A stretch of DNA of 64,000 nucleotides from Lactiplantibacillus paraplantarum (GTDB taxonomy: Bacteria > Bacillota > Bacilli > Lactobacillales > Lactobacillaceae): the NCBI RefSeq assembly GCF_003641145.1, contig NZ_CP032744.1, positions 2,170,001 through 2,234,000 on the forward strand, read 5' to 3'. Position numbers and translations under genes: made by a program. This document shows positions 29,620-39,432 of this stretch, one piece after another (the stretch's first letter is position 1; every line of letters starts with the position of its first letter). The notes under the pieces were generated by a model. The model was not told the origin of the DNA. It was given only the letters and a program-made list of their open reading frames with translations, and searched no databases.

Positions 29620-31143
29620 TTAATCATCAATAATTGGCTTATCAAAACCTTCATCCGGGAAAGTGACGGTAAAACAGGTTCCTTCATTTTCCACACTATC
29701 CACCTTGATCGACCCACCATGTTGTTGGACCAACTGATGTGAGATGGCAAGTCCCAAGCCTGATTCACCATACTTTGTATTTTTTCGTGATGGATCGGCC
29801 TTATAGTACCGCTCCCAAATATTCTTGACCTGATCTGGTGTCATACCAATCCCATGATCTTGAATCGCCACGACTGTTGCGTGATCGGTCCGACTAGCCG
29901 TTACTTCAATCACGTTAGCTTGTGAAAATTGAATTGCATTTTGCATGATGTTGAATAGGACCTGAACAAACCGATCGTAGTCCGCCCACACTGGTAACTT
30001 TTCAGGAACCGTCAGTTTAAATTGATCATCAGCGGCGGCCGCCTTCTTTGTGAGTTGTTCAACTAAGTTATGCAAAACCTCGGCACCATCAAAATTGGTC
30101 TTGTTTAAAGCAATCTGTCCGGTTCGGATTTTTTCATAGTCTAAGTTCTCATTAACTAGTCGAATCAGCCGCTTCGTCTCGTTTTGCATCAACTCGATCG
30201 AATGACCCTTGTCTTCTTCCGGAATCGCATCGTATGCTAATCCTTCCAAAATACCATTAATTGTGGTCAATGGTGTTCGCATCTCATGCGCGGCATCCGC
30301 CATAAACTCTCGGCGCCGCTTTTCCTGCCGCTTAATTTCTTCATTAGAGGCTCTTAACGAGTTGACCATGCCGTTAAAGTCATCCGCTAAATCGTCAATC
30401 TCATCTTTGTGATTACTATCCACCTGAATATCAAAATCACCGTTAGCAACGGAATGAGTTGCATAACGTAGCCGGTTGATCCGGCGAACCGAATAACGCG
30501 CCAAGATATAACTCAATAGTAGCGCCGCAATTCCTGAAACTAGCAGTGCGATGAACAAATTCTTTTCAATCTGTTGTTCGCTCGCCTGTAACGTTTGTTC
30601 AAATGAACCAATTGAAATCGCCCCAACAAATTTCTTAGTCGATCCATTCTTATAGAAAAGCGGGACTAACACGTCAATCGTCCGCAACGATGGCGTATTC
30701 ACTGGTTGATTGTGATTACGCGACCGAAACGTAACATGGGGCGCTTGTGTAATAATCTTATTCTGCTTGAGCTTCTTCCAATCCTTGGCCGAAATCTTAG
30801 GGTCGTAGATTGATCCCCCAGGGGTACTGTCCATCGATGTCCCCACGCCACTAGGATAGACCAACGTCTTATTAGCATCATAGACCGAAAAATGAATGTG
30901 CTGATCGCGTAAAATAACCGTACCATCATTTAGAAATTGTTGGTTAAACCCCACGACTTGATTAGTCTTCGTATTATACCGAATTGCTTCTTTTTCAATA
31001 CTCGCGGCGTATTGCTGTAATTGCTGCCAAGAGTTTTGATAAAGCATCGTCCTAGTCGTCCGGATAAATGAAAACCCGAGAACCACAATCACCGTAATGA
31101 TAACGGCAAAGAACGCCAGCATTTGTTGATAAATCAGCTTCAT
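29620..31143 (-). CDS. Sensor histidine kinase
   Basis: A 507-residue kinase. Membrane helix 1 (about 5-27), an extracytoplasmic sensor region of about 155 residues, helix 2 (about 190-212), HAMP linker, HisKA with the phospho-acceptor His in FMADAAHEMRTPLTTING, N-box QVLFNIMQNAIQFS, and G-boxes IQDHGIGM and YGESGLGLAISHQL. The sensor region contains no known ligand motif. It overlaps the response regulator gene by four bases, so the pair is coupled. The stimulus is unknown; an envelope signal is suggested by the large external domain. Confidence 0.92.
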   Translation of the reverse strand: MKLIYQQMLAFFAVIITVIVVLGFSFIRTTRTMLYQNSWQQLQQYAASIEKEAIRYNTKTNQVVGFNQQFLNDGTVILRDQHIHFSVYDANKTLVYPSGVGTSMDSTPGGSIYDPKISAKDWKKLKQNKIITQAPHVTFRSRNHNQPVNTPSLRTIDVLVPLFYKNGSTKKFVGAISIGSFEQTLQASEQQIEKNLFIALLVSGIAALLLSYILARYSVRRINRLRYATHSVANGDFDIQVDSNHKDEIDDLADDFNGMVNSLRASNEEIKRQEKRRREFMADAAHEMRTPLTTINGILEGLAYDAIPEEDKGHSIELMQNETKRLIRLVNENLDYEKIRTGQIALNKTNFDGAEVLHNLVEQLTKKAAAADDQFKLTVPEKLPVWADYDRFVQVLFNIMQNAIQFSQANVIEVTASRTDHATVVAIQDHGIGMTPDQVKNIWERYYKADPSRKNTKYGESGLGLAISHQLVQQHGGSIKVDSVENEGTCFTVTFPDEGFDKPIIDD

Positions 31144-31868
31144 TGAACATCAACTCCACTATCATCAAACTTGTAGCCGACCCCCCAAACCGTTTGAATA
31201 ATTTGTGGTCCGGCCTTTTCGATCTTTTGCCGTAACTTCTTAATATGGGCATCAACGGTCCGTTCGTCACCATAATATTCGTAGTCCCAAACGAGTTGTA
31301 ATAACTGCTCGCGTGAGAAGACCTGGCGTGGTTTCTGCGCCAAAGTCTTGAGCAGGTCAAACTCCTTAGGCGTCAAATCCTGAATTTGTTTGTCTGCTAA
31401 ATAAGCCTCACGCGTCTTAGTATTGAGTTTAAAATGATCCGTCTGTACATCAAAAGAACTAACCGCATTGGCTGGTTGTTCAGCTGGCGTCGTCTTCGAT
31501 AGATCAGCTCGTCGGTGTAGTGCCTTGATCCGGGCAATCAACGTAATCGGTGAGAACGGCTTAGTCACATAATCATCCGCCCCCATCTCTAACCCGAGGA
31601 CTTGATCACTTTCCGAGTCACGCGCCGTCAACATAATAATTGGTACAGTTGGTGAAGCCTTGCGAATATCCGCACTAACTTGCATGCCATCTTTACCAGG
31701 TAAATTCAAGTCAAGGGTCACCATATCCCAGCCATTGACATCTTCGTTAAACATTTCGACTGCCTCATTGCCATCATAAGCAAAGTGGGCGTCCCACTTT
31801 TCCTTCTTAAAAAACATGGCCATCATTTCAGAGACCGACTTATTATCTTCAATCATTAATAATTTCAT
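31140..31868 (-). CDS. OmpR-family response regulator
   Basis: A 242-residue regulator. The receiver domain (1-115) has the acidic pair near MIEDN, the phospho-acceptor Asp in MVTLDLNLPGKDG, and the switch Lys in DDYVTKPFSP. After an unusually long linker (about 120-150), the winged-helix domain reads LTPKEFDLLKTLAQKPRQVF and DERTVDAHIKKLRQK. It is the first gene of a two-gene operon with the kinase. Targets are unknown. Confidence 0.93.
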   Translation of the reverse strand: MKLLMIEDNKSVSEMMAMFFKKEKWDAHFAYDGNEAVEMFNEDVNGWDMVTLDLNLPGKDGMQVSADIRKASPTVPIIMLTARDSESDQVLGLEMGADDYVTKPFSPITLIARIKALHRRADLSKTTPAEQPANAVSSFDVQTDHFKLNTKTREAYLADKQIQDLTPKEFDLLKTLAQKPRQVFSREQLLQLVWDYEYYGDERTVDAHIKKLRQKIEKAGPQIIQTVWGVGYKFDDSGVDVQ

Positions 31869-32111
31869 AGTGTAACGTCCTCCAAGTTAATTACGATTGC
31901 TAACGTTATTGATTAATCATCATTTATTAACCTACTATTATCATACCCTACTTCGCGCTAGGATTCAGGTTTAGTATAACAACAAATTAATACCAAATCG
32001 TGCACGCTTTGTGAAATAACTGTGTCATCCGGCAATGAAGTGCGTCTTTTTCGCTATTAGTAACTATACCAGCAGGTTCCTCTCACTTAATAACGTTCTA
32101 ACACAAAAACA

Positions 32112-32148
32112 CAAGTTTTCTACCATATCACCATGATTAGAAAACTTG
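32112..32148 (-). terminator. Terminator-like hairpin after DUF711 gene
   Basis: CAAGTTTTCTA and TAGAAAACTTG with a 15-base loop; on the minus strand it is followed by TGTTTTTG. The rest of 31869-32246 shows nothing I can support. Confidence 0.6.
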
Positions 32149-32246
32149 CGTTCCGTTTACTTATTGATGAGCCAATCTGACCAATCATTCTGACCAATCT
32201 GCTAGGTGTGAGGTCCGCTGACGAAAGCCCACTAAAATAATCCTTT

Positions 32247-33590
32247 TTAGTTTTTGAACGAGTGGATGGGGGCTGGAATATGGCCACCACGTTTAATGAA
32301 AGCCGTTGGTTGATTAGTATTGACCGGCATAACTGGTGCCCGGCCAAATAAGCCACCAAATTCAACCGCATCGCCAACACCTTTACCAGTTGCTGGAATG
32401 ACCCGCACCGCCGTTGTTTTATTGTTGATCATCCCAATTGCAGCTTCATCCGCAATCATACCACTGATAGTAGCGGCACTAGTATCACCTGGAACCGCGA
32501 TCATATCCAGACCAACTGAGCAGACCGCCGTCATCGCTTCCAACTTTTCAATATTTAAGCGACCAGCACTAACCGCACGAATCATCTCGGCATCTTCAGA
32601 AACTGGAATAAACGCGCCAGACAGCCCGCCAACATGTTCGCAGGCCATCACACCACCCTTTTTCACAGCATCGTTCAGTAAAGCCAATGCTGCAGTGGTT
32701 CCTGGCGCACCAACACTTTCCAACCCGATTTCTTCCAGAATCTCAGCAACCGAATCACCCTCGTTAGGTGTTGGTGCTAATGACAGGTCCACAATACCAA
32801 ACGGCACGTGCAATCGTTCAGACGCAATCGCACCTACAAACTGGCCCATCCGGGTCACTTTAAACGCTGTCTTCTTGATTTGCTCCGAGACCACGTCGAT
32901 CGACTGCCCCCGAACTTCTTCCAAAGCCCGCTTCACCACACCAGGACCACTAATTCCAACGTTAATGATACGATCTGCCTCACCAACACCATGAAAAGCA
33001 CCGGCCATGAATGGATTATCATCGACCGCATTGGCAAAGACGACTAGGCTCATGCAATTGACTGGATCATCAGCCGCAATCTGCTTAATGATATGGCCCA
33101 TTTCACCGACTGCATCTAAGTTAATGCCGGCCCGCGTTGACCCAACATTGACAGAACTGCAAACTCGGCTCGTTGCAGCTAGCGCAGCGGGAATTGATGC
33201 AATAAGCTTGCGATCCCCGCTTTGATACCCTTTCTGGACCAGCGCTGAGAAGCCACCAATCAAGTCAACACCTAATGCTTGCGCTGCTCGCTCCATAGTT
33301 ACCGCGTATGCAACATAGTCGTGGTCTTGGCTAGCGGCCGCAATCAAGGCAATGGGCGTCACCGCGATTCGCTTATTAATGATTGGGATCCCATACTCCT
33401 CTTGAATTTGAGTGGCCACTTTAACTAAGTCCTTGGCACTACTCGTAATTTTGTCATAAATTTTCTGGCGGGCCCGTTCACCATCACTGTCAATACAATC
33501 GAATAATGAGATCCCCATTGTAATCGTACGAATATCAAGATTTTCTTCGGCCACCATTTGAATAGTTTCTAAAATTGAACGACTTTCCAT
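32247..33590 (-). CDS. UPF0210 / DUF711 family protein (PFL-like)
   Basis: A 447-residue cytoplasmic protein of the UPF0210 family (DUF711), related in fold to the pyruvate formate-lyase group. Typical segments are [40 protein letters not shown], and [20 protein letters not shown] at the C-terminus. The biochemical function is not established. It is almost always paired with a small ACT-domain protein, as here (nine-base gap), suggesting a ligand-controlled complex. Confidence 0.92.
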   Translation of the reverse strand: MESRSILETIQMVAEENLDIRTITMGISLFDCIDSDGERARQKIYDKITSSAKDLVKVATQIQEEYGIPIINKRIAVTPIALIAAASQDHDYVAYAVTMERAAQALGVDLIGGFSALVQKGYQSGDRKLIASIPAALAATSRVCSSVNVGSTRAGINLDAVGEMGHIIKQIAADDPVNCMSLVVFANAVDDNPFMAGAFHGVGEADRIINVGISGPGVVKRALEEVRGQSIDVVSEQIKKTAFKVTRMGQFVGAIASERLHVPFGIVDLSLAPTPNEGDSVAEILEEIGLESVGAPGTTAALALLNDAVKKGGVMACEHVGGLSGAFIPVSEDAEMIRAVSAGRLNIEKLEAMTAVCSVGLDMIAVPGDTSAATISGMIADEAAIGMINNKTTAVRVIPATGKGVGDAVEFGGLFGRAPVMPVNTNQPTAFIKRGGHIPAPIHSFKN

Positions 33591-33599
33591 GGCAGCCTC

Positions 33600-33869
33600 C
33601 TATAATTTCTGAATCGCGTCAAAAACTGCTTGCCGCTGAATTCGAATAGTTAACGCGGAGGCCTCACCCAGCGTTTCCAATGCTTTTTTAGCTGCTGCAA
33701 AACTCAGCTGCTGATCATCCCACTCCGCTGACAACATCATGGTAAAATTATGGTCCATCAGTGTCTGCGAAATATCGACAATGTTCATCTTCAGGCGTGC
33801 TAACTCGTTTGCTACTTTGGCGACAATTCCAATTTGATCCTGTCCAACAACAGTAATAATTGCTTTCAT
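33600..33869 (-). CDS. ACT-domain protein, UPF0237 family
   Basis: An 89-residue single ACT domain beginning [20 protein letters not shown] and containing [20 protein letters not shown]. The frame is open to 33917, but GGAGG eight bases before ATG 33869 and the usual family length support this start. ACT domains bind amino acids or similar small ligands. It is operonic with the DUF711 gene and is probably its regulatory partner. Confidence 0.92.
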   Translation of the reverse strand: MKAIITVVGQDQIGIVAKVANELARLKMNIVDISQTLMDHNFTMMLSAEWDDQQLSFAAAKKALETLGEASALTIRIQRQAVFDAIQKL

Positions 33870-34067
33870 CTTCATACCCTCCGCTAGACGCATAGTTACT
33901 TGCGTGTAATTGTTCATATCATAGCATGAGTTCTCATGAAACGCACTCGTTACCTCATTAATATAGTAACCAATGAGAATAATAAGATATTCCTCATAAA
34001 CGTGGGTTCACAGACTAAGTTTTGCTATAATGAAAAATGCTTATCGTTTTCAGAAAGGAGTCGCAAT

Positions 34068-35003
34068 TTGACACAACAACATCATTTACGGGGTGTCTTG
34101 CTCGCCAGTAGTGCCTGTATTCTGTGGGGTATCTCAGGTGTTGCCGCGAGCACCCTCTTCATTAACAATCCACACTTAACAGCGATGTGGTTGACACAGG
34201 TCCGTATGATCAGTGCCGGTTTGATTTTGATCATCTGGGGAATGCTAGCTGGCAAACACCCCTTTCAGATTTGGCACCATCGCCACGCTGTTTGGACGGC
34301 GGTCAGCTATGGTTTGCTGGGCCTTATTCCGGTGCAACTCTGCTATTTTGAAGCCGTCCGCGTCGGTAACGCACCGATTGCCACGATTATTCAATTTCTT
34401 GGGCCGTTTATTATTAGTATCTATTACTTCCTATTTAAGCACGTGACCCCTAGTCGCATCGAATTGATTGGGATGATCATGGCCTTTATCGGCACATTAC
34501 TGATTGTTACTCACGGTCATTTGAATAGTTTGGCAATTTCCCCCGTTGTCTTATTCTGGGGTGGTTTATCCGCAATCGGGGTGGCTACCAATACTTTGAT
34601 TCCACGGACAATCTTGCCTAAGTATGGCGCTTTGACTGTCACTGGATGGGGACTACTCATAGCAGGGATTTTTCTGACATTGTTACAACCCATGTGGCGC
34701 GTCCATCTGACAATTACTTGGCCTCAATTTGGCTTACTACTCGTCATTATTCTGTTAGGAACAGTGGCTCCCTTCTTAATGTTTGCCCGTAGTTTGAGCG
34801 ACATTTTGCCAACAACAGCCAGTTTAATGGACGCTTTCGAGCCCTTAGCCGCGACGGTCTTCTCAATTACTTTTCTAAACGTTCAGCTCACCAGTTTCGA
34901 TTTTGTAGGCGGATTACTGATTATCTTGGCAGTCATGGCACTTTCAATGAACACACACAAGATGTTACAATTTTTACACCGACGCCGAGCCCACTCGTCT
35001 TAG
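34068..35003 (+). CDS. EamA/DMT-family transporter
   Basis: A 311-residue protein with ten membrane helices in two EamA repeats (VLLASSACILWGISGVAAST; VLFWGGLSAIGVATNTLIPR). The start is a TTG at 34068 behind AGAAAGGAG. The upstream in-frame ATG at 33936 would need a long hydrophilic extension over the promoter, including an extended -10 (TGCTATAAT, 34023-34031). Family members are metabolite or amino-acid exporters; the substrate is unknown. It diverges from the ACT-DUF711 operon. Confidence 0.85.
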   Translation: MTQQHHLRGVLLASSACILWGISGVAASTLFINNPHLTAMWLTQVRMISAGLILIIWGMLAGKHPFQIWHHRHAVWTAVSYGLLGLIPVQLCYFEAVRVGNAPIATIIQFLGPFIISIYYFLFKHVTPSRIELIGMIMAFIGTLLIVTHGHLNSLAISPVVLFWGGLSAIGVATNTLIPRTILPKYGALTVTGWGLLIAGIFLTLLQPMWRVHLTITWPQFGLLLVIILLGTVAPFLMFARSLSDILPTTASLMDAFEPLAATVFSITFLNVQLTSFDFVGGLLIILAVMALSMNTHKMLQFLHRRRAHSS

Positions 35004-35042
35004 AAGTTAGTTGCGCATTGTTAATACCTTTGGACAGATTAG

Positions 35043-35071
35043 TTGGCAGAACTGCTGAGCTATGCTAAACT
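35043..35071 (+). promoter_or_regulatory. Promoter of ssrA
   Basis: TTGGCA (35043-35048), a 17-bp spacer and TAAACT (35066-35071), about 15 bp before the mature tmRNA end. Confidence 0.65.
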
Positions 35072-35086
35072 AGGATTGTTGAATTT

Positions 35087-35454
35087 GGGGATGTTCTGGA
35101 TTCGACAGGTATAGTTTGAGTTCGGATTGCGCTTCGTAGGTTGCGTCTACGTAAAAACGCTCAGTTTAAATTATAACTGCAAAAAATAATAACAATTCTT
35201 ACGCTTTAGCTGCCTAATAAGCGCTTAACGTAGATCCTCCCAGGATCGTCCATGTTCTGGATCTGGGTCCTAATTTAGTGGACTTACGCTCAAAGCTTCC
35301 ACCTGGAGTTGCGAGAAGAGATTAATCAGGTTAGTCATTGCTGGGTGCCCTGACATACGGCGTTTGCAATGATGAAATTTAAATAGTATGAATATGAGCG
35401 TAGATATCCGAGGGGCAATATGCTTGGACGCGAGTTCGACTCTCGCCATCTCCA
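35087..35454 (+). ncRNA. ssrA: tmRNA
   Basis: The 5' end is GGGGATGTTCTGGATTCGAC, the canonical tmRNA start. The 3' end is GAGTTCGACTCTCGC followed by CATCTCCA, pairing with the 5' acceptor strand. The tag reading frame at about 35180 encodes AKNNNNSYALAA and a stop, the lactobacillus-type degradation tag. It rescues stalled ribosomes and tags the incomplete protein. It has its own promoter and terminator. Confidence 0.97.
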
Positions 35455-35482
35455 TTACCAGTATTACCCGATGTTCAACTTG

Positions 35483-35513
35483 ACCCGTTGCCAATTAGGT
35501 AGCGGGTTTTTAT
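35483..35513 (+). terminator. Terminator of ssrA
   Basis: ACCCG-TT-GCC and GGT-AG-CGGGT with a short AATTA loop, then TTTTTATT. Confidence 0.7.
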
Positions 35514-35646
35514 TATATTAAAATAACGCTAGGATACTGATTGATTTTCAGACGTTCCTCATTAATATTAGCTAACTAGCAATTCAGTGTTCAATTGCCA
35601 ATTATTTGATCACACCATGTTGTACTTAAATTTCAAATTACGATAT

Positions 35647-35691
35647 AAAAAAAGGTTACTTGAAACGAATGGATTCGTTTCGAGTAACCTT
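35647..35691 (-). terminator. Terminator of the ECF S-component gene
   Basis: AAGGTTACT-GAAACGAA and TTCGTTTC-AGTAACCTT with a four-base loop; a run of seven A on the plus strand gives the T run on the minus strand. Confidence 0.85.
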
Positions 35692-35711
35692 CTCATATTC
35701 ACCATATTAAG

Positions 35712-36272
35712 CTAGACCGTCCCAACTCGCTGCCGATCAAAACCGATTCGTACTAAAATCCGGTAAAGTAATGGCACAATAATGACACATGCCACCGCGT
35801 TGATGGTCGCAGCCAGTAAACTTGTAAATGACCCAATCATGGCAACTTTTAAGGAAGTCCCCACCATTAAAGCTTCAATCACACCAGTGCACCAAGAAGT
35901 AACGATCTTAGTAAGCCCGGCCACCAAGGATACCCAGTAAAGTCGTACTAAGTGATCTTCACGATAGCCAATCGATTTAAAACTCAGATTAACCATCGCG
36001 GCTAAAACAATGGCTTCTATAATGGTTAACCACGAGGTCGCGGCATAGCCATTCAAAATATCAAACAAACCAAGTCCCACCGCACCAGCCGTAGCTCCGT
36101 ATCCAAATCCAAGTAACATCACCGCCAGGACCGTCAGAATGTTACCAAAATGAATAAACGGCCGACCAACAATTGCGGGTAACGGGATCCGTAATACACT
36201 AATGCCAATAAAAATAATAGCTGCAAACAGCCCTGCAAATACAAGCTTTTTTAATTGTTCAGACCTTCCCAT
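35712..36272 (-). CDS. ECF transporter substrate-binding (S) component
   Basis: A 186-residue membrane protein with about six helices. The N-terminus KKLVFAGLFAAIIFIGISVL carries the small-residue pattern (A-x-x-x-A-like) that S components use to dock on EcfT, and PFIHFGNILTVLAVMLLGF is a typical loop and helix 3 of vitamin S components. The substrate cannot be fixed by eye. It would share the EcfAA'T module encoded elsewhere. A single-gene transcript. Confidence 0.85.
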   Translation of the reverse strand: MGRSEQLKKLVFAGLFAAIIFIGISVLRIPLPAIVGRPFIHFGNILTVLAVMLLGFGYGATAGAVGLGLFDILNGYAATSWLTIIEAIVLAAMVNLSFKSIGYREDHLVRLYWVSLVAGLTKIVTSWCTGVIEALMVGTSLKVAMIGSFTSLLAATINAVACVIIVPLLYRILVRIGFDRQRVGTV

Positions 36273-36347
36273 TCAATTCCCTCCAATTACACACATCTTT
36301 TTATCATTATATTCTAATATATTCCCGAGGCAAATAATAGCCCTAGT

Positions 36348-36665
36348 CTAATTTTTTCGTTGTGGTAACTCAATAATTGTAGCAGTTTCCGGTACTTCAA
36401 CACTTACTTCGTAGGCGATGGCAAGCAAATCGTAAGCCGCCCGGGGCATCTCATATTGATGACAAACTAAATAATAGCCTAAATCAACCGCAATTTGATG
36501 TGCAATAACAACACTATCGCCACTATGGTTAAGCCGCTGACGAGCCCGTGCAACGAGTTTTGCTAACACAACATCGTTCTGAATTTCGGTGGCCCGATTT
36601 GCTAGCGCCAATTGGGTACTTAATCGTTCATTGAGATAAAACACCCGTGTTTTTGTCTTCGCCAT
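36348..36665 (-). CDS. Hypothetical helical protein (105 aa)
   Basis: A start at ATG 36665 (MAKTKTRVFYLNERLSTQLA) is preferred because GAGGAG lies nine bases upstream; the frame is open to 36731. The protein is predicted to be mostly helical and soluble (LVARARQRLNHSGDSVVIAH, YEMPRAAYDLLAIAYEV). Its size and helix content recall small bacteriocin-immunity proteins, but I see no defining motif and do not assign it. Confidence 0.55.
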   Translation of the reverse strand: MAKTKTRVFYLNERLSTQLALANRATEIQNDVVLAKLVARARQRLNHSGDSVVIAHQIAVDLGYYLVCHQYEMPRAAYDLLAIAYEVSVEVPETATIIELPQRKN

Positions 36666-36879
36666 CTTCCTCAACTCCTCGCTGTAATCATAGGAGTTTA
36701 GCATCGACTTCGCAACGAATGACACCCCCAAAACCGCGTCACCATTGAGCTCATTTACATCTCACAAAAATTATTATCAGAACAAGCTAATTCGAATTCA
36801 GCCATAGCAATCACACCATCGTTCCGGATAGTATAAGTAAATTTAACTTACGATTTAATTTATATCGGTAACTGACACT

Positions 36880-38067
36880 TTAATCGGCGTGTTCTTGGTT
36901 AGGCAACCCCAATAACAGCACACCGATACCAAGTAGTAACACCGCTACGAACACCATAAAAATAGCGGTAATGCCAAAACCAAGTGCCATCAATGCCCCA
37001 ACTAAAAATGGACCAATTGTCGCACCAATCCGGCCAATCGACTGTGCAAACCCCATCCCGATTCCCCGAACTGCTGGCGCAAATTGTCCCGGCGTGAACG
37101 CAATCATAATCCCCCACGCACCCAACGTAAAGAATGACAGCCACGCACCACTAATAATAATCATCACTGGATTATTGGCCAGTCCAAATGCCGCAGCACT
37201 GATAACTGTTCCAATCAAATACGTTGTCAAGACGGCTTTACGTTTAACGACGCCAATCAACCAAGATGCCAAATAATAGCCTGGAAGCTGAGCTAAACTC
37301 ATTAAGACGGTGTACCCAAAACCATGAACTAATGAAAATCCTCGTAGAACTAAAACGCTTGGTAACCAAAGAAACATGCCATAGTAAGCAAACATGATCA
37401 CAAACCACAAAATGCTGAGACAAATCGTTGAACGCCGGTATTCAACCGACCACACTCGACGTAAAGCCTGTCCAAAGGCAATTTTCTCCGACTGCTGGCG
37501 TCCCTGTTCCACTGGTAAATGTCGCCGCATTAGTAACGCATACAACCCCATCAAGGCCGTAATCAGGACCGTCAAGCGCCAACCAATGTGCGGCATGATT
37601 AAGAAAGATAGCAGCGCCGCGACAATCCAGCCAAATGCCCAAAAACTATCGACGAGGACTAGCATCCGTGAGCGTTGCGTCCCCGTAAAGTGATCAGCGA
37701 TAATGGTTGCAGCCACCGGTAACTCACCACCTAGACCGATTCCGGTAATTAAGCGAACAACTAGGAACCATTCAACATTAGGTGTTACTGTCAGCAACAA
37801 GTTACCTAGTGAAAATAATAGTAACGTTCCAATTAGGACCGGCTTACGTCCCCACTTGTCCGCTAAGTAACCGCATCCCAGCGCACCAATCATCATGCCC
37901 AGTGAGGTTACCGCACTGACCGCCCCCAACTGTCCAGCCGTCAACTGCCAACTTACTTTGATAACGGGCATCACAAATGATAACAGGGCCACATCGAGTG
38001 CATCAAATAACCAGGCCGTTCCGATTACCCATAATAGCTTGGCCCCAGTTGTCTTATCTTCATCCAT
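36880..38067 (-). CDS. MFS transporter, NiaP-like
   Basis: A 395-residue, 12-helix major facilitator. The N-terminal IGTAWLFDALDVALLSFVMP with Asp pair, the loop motif GYLADKWGRKPVLIG, and GIGLGGELPVAATIIADHF fit the metabolite:H+ symporter group that includes the nicotinate transporter NiaP. The neighbouring upstream gene encodes an NrtR-like Nudix regulator, and NrtR controls NAD precursor uptake in other bacteria, so nicotinate or nicotinamide is a reasonable substrate guess. Other aromatic acids are possible. Confidence 0.75.
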   Translation of the reverse strand: MDEDKTTGAKLLWVIGTAWLFDALDVALLSFVMPVIKVSWQLTAGQLGAVSAVTSLGMMIGALGCGYLADKWGRKPVLIGTLLLFSLGNLLLTVTPNVEWFLVVRLITGIGLGGELPVAATIIADHFTGTQRSRMLVLVDSFWAFGWIVAALLSFLIMPHIGWRLTVLITALMGLYALLMRRHLPVEQGRQQSEKIAFGQALRRVWSVEYRRSTICLSILWFVIMFAYYGMFLWLPSVLVLRGFSLVHGFGYTVLMSLAQLPGYYLASWLIGVVKRKAVLTTYLIGTVISAAAFGLANNPVMIIISGAWLSFFTLGAWGIMIAFTPGQFAPAVRGIGMGFAQSIGRIGATIGPFLVGALMALGFGITAIFMVFVAVLLLGIGVLLLGLPNQEHAD

Positions 38068-38110
38068 TTAAATACTCCCCCAAATTTCCCAAATCGCAAT
38101 ATTGTATTTA

Positions 38111-38151
38111 GGTATTTTTTACCTTTATAGTGCTATAAAAATAGCATACTA
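38111..38151. promoter_or_regulatory. Candidate operators upstream of the MFS gene
   Basis: GGTATTTTTTACC (38111-38123) and the near-palindrome TAGTGCTAT / ATAGCATACTA (38128-38151) lie between the MFS start and the end of the Nudix-type regulator gene. They could be the regulator's binding sites. Confidence 0.4.
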
Positions 38152-38171
38152 GGTATGCCGTGTCAACTGAC

Positions 38172-38915
38172 CTACTTCAGTCGATAAACCTTAGCCGGCC
38201 GTCCAGAAGAACTAGGACGAGCAGTACCGACTTCCGTAAATAAATGAACATGCGTTTTACGAAAGTTAGAATTATCAATAGTTGCAACTGGCTGCCGCCA
38301 TAAAATCGCATACAATTCACGAGCCTGCTTAAGCGTAAACTGGTCGCCCAGCACTAATAAGATCGTTGGTGCATAATCAAGACGATTACGTAAGCGCTGC
38401 AAAGCTGTTTTTAAGATTAGACCATGGTCAGCCGTTAATGGTTGCTTCGCCGAATGTTGGTAGAAATCCCGCTCAGTCTGTGAATCAATAACACCGGCAA
38501 ACTTTAGACCGTCCGCCACGAGATCATCACGATCCACCCGGGGAGTAACCGCAAACCACTTGACGTCCCGGGCACCATACCCAGGCACGAGTTCTGGCTT
38601 GACCGGTAGATAGACCATATACGTCAAAGCTAATGAGCGTTCGCCTGGAACCCGATCAACGGCAGTGAATGTTCCCAATTGTTCCGTATGGAATTGTTCA
38701 AGCTGGACACCTAGTTTTTCACGAACTAGCCGTAACGCCGCTTCATCGGCACTCTCATCCATTCGTAAATACGTGGTCGGTAACCCCCATGTATCCTCAA
38801 ACGGTGCGTGATCACGCTGAACAAGTAAGACTAACAACTGTTTGGTCACAACATCAAAGCTCCAAATAACATTAGTAATACTAATCAGCGGTCGTTGATT
38901 GATTGGTTGTGCCAT
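38172..38915 (-). CDS. Nudix-type transcriptional regulator, NrtR-like
   Basis: A 247-residue protein. The N-terminal Nudix domain (VTKQLLVLLVQRDHAPFEDT, then WGLPTTYLRMDESADEAALR) has a degenerate Nudix box: the expected E-E pair of the catalytic loop reads LVREKLGV. The C-terminal winged helix (about 165-245) ends in FRKTHVHLFTEVGTARPSSS and GRPAKVYRLK. This is the NrtR arrangement, where an inactive Nudix fold senses ADP-ribose or another NAD-related effector. It lies upstream of an NiaP-like transporter and is probably its regulator. Confidence 0.78.
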   Translation of the reverse strand: MAQPINQRPLISITNVIWSFDVVTKQLLVLLVQRDHAPFEDTWGLPTTYLRMDESADEAALRLVREKLGVQLEQFHTEQLGTFTAVDRVPGERSLALTYMVYLPVKPELVPGYGARDVKWFAVTPRVDRDDLVADGLKFAGVIDSQTERDFYQHSAKQPLTADHGLILKTALQRLRNRLDYAPTILLVLGDQFTLKQARELYAILWRQPVATIDNSNFRKTHVHLFTEVGTARPSSSGRPAKVYRLK

Positions 38916-38931
38916 CCAAATCGACCTCCTA

Positions 38932-38968
38932 CAAAAACGGCCACTGGCATCTGCCGTGGCCGTTGATT
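38932..38968 (-). terminator. Terminator between 38974 gene and Nudix regulator
   Basis: AACGGCCAC and GTGGCCGTT with an 11-base loop; T runs occur on both strands. Confidence 0.75.
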
Positions 38969-38973
38969 ATTTT

Positions 38974-39138
38974 TTAATTCATTGCTTGCAACGCTTGAAC
39001 TGTCCAACCGTTAATAGCTGACTTTTCAATAATTGCTTTTTTAATTTCCCAGACATCCGCTTTGATATAGCGATGTCGGGCGGTCATTAATGGAATATCA
39101 GCATAGACCTCTTGACCGCGATTAATGGTAACGCGCAT
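38974..39138 (-). CDS. Small hypothetical protein (54 aa)
   Basis: Starts at ATG 39138 (MRVTINRGQEVYADIPLMTA) behind AGGAAAGGATG; the longer open frame to 39234 has a hydrophobic, unsupported extension. The protein is soluble and charged, with the end INGWTVQALQAMN. It resembles short lactobacillus proteins of unknown function. Monocistronic with its own terminator. Confidence 0.65.
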   Translation of the reverse strand: MRVTINRGQEVYADIPLMTARHRYIKADVWEIKKAIIEKSAINGWTVQALQAMN

Positions 39139-39375
39139 TGAATTACATCCTTTCCTAATGCTCAGGAAATTTGTAAATAATTCTAATACTAAATACTGGG
39201 GCAAGTACGTGATACTAAAAATTAATTTATTCAAAATCCGAAGTTAATTCAGTTCGGTAGCGTGAAATCTTCCGAACCAATATATAACTTTATCATACTT
39301 CACCCATTATCGCTAACAGAACGCCTCTGCTTTTATTGTTTTTAACTTTATTCGGCTTATGAAGGCGTTTGCATT

Positions 39376-39401
39376 GTGTAAATGAGGCGCCGGCTTTACA
39401 C
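39376..39401. promoter_or_regulatory. Inverted repeat upstream of a small membrane peptide gene
   Basis: GTGTAAA and TTTACAC are perfect 7-bp arms with a 12-bp GC-rich centre, about 30 bp before the ribosome binding site of the 39433 ORF. A possible operator. Confidence 0.45.
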
Positions 39402-39432
39402 TTAAGGTAATTTTATAAGGGAGGTTTTTTAC

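Noticed and set aside
33936..34067. N-terminal extension of the DMT transporter starting at ATG 33936
   Set aside because: It would cover the extended -10 and ribosome binding site and adds a charged segment not seen in the family; TTG 34068 is the better start.
36348..36665. Bacteriocin immunity protein
   Set aside because: Only size and helix content suggest it. No defining motif is visible and no bacteriocin gene is adjacent.
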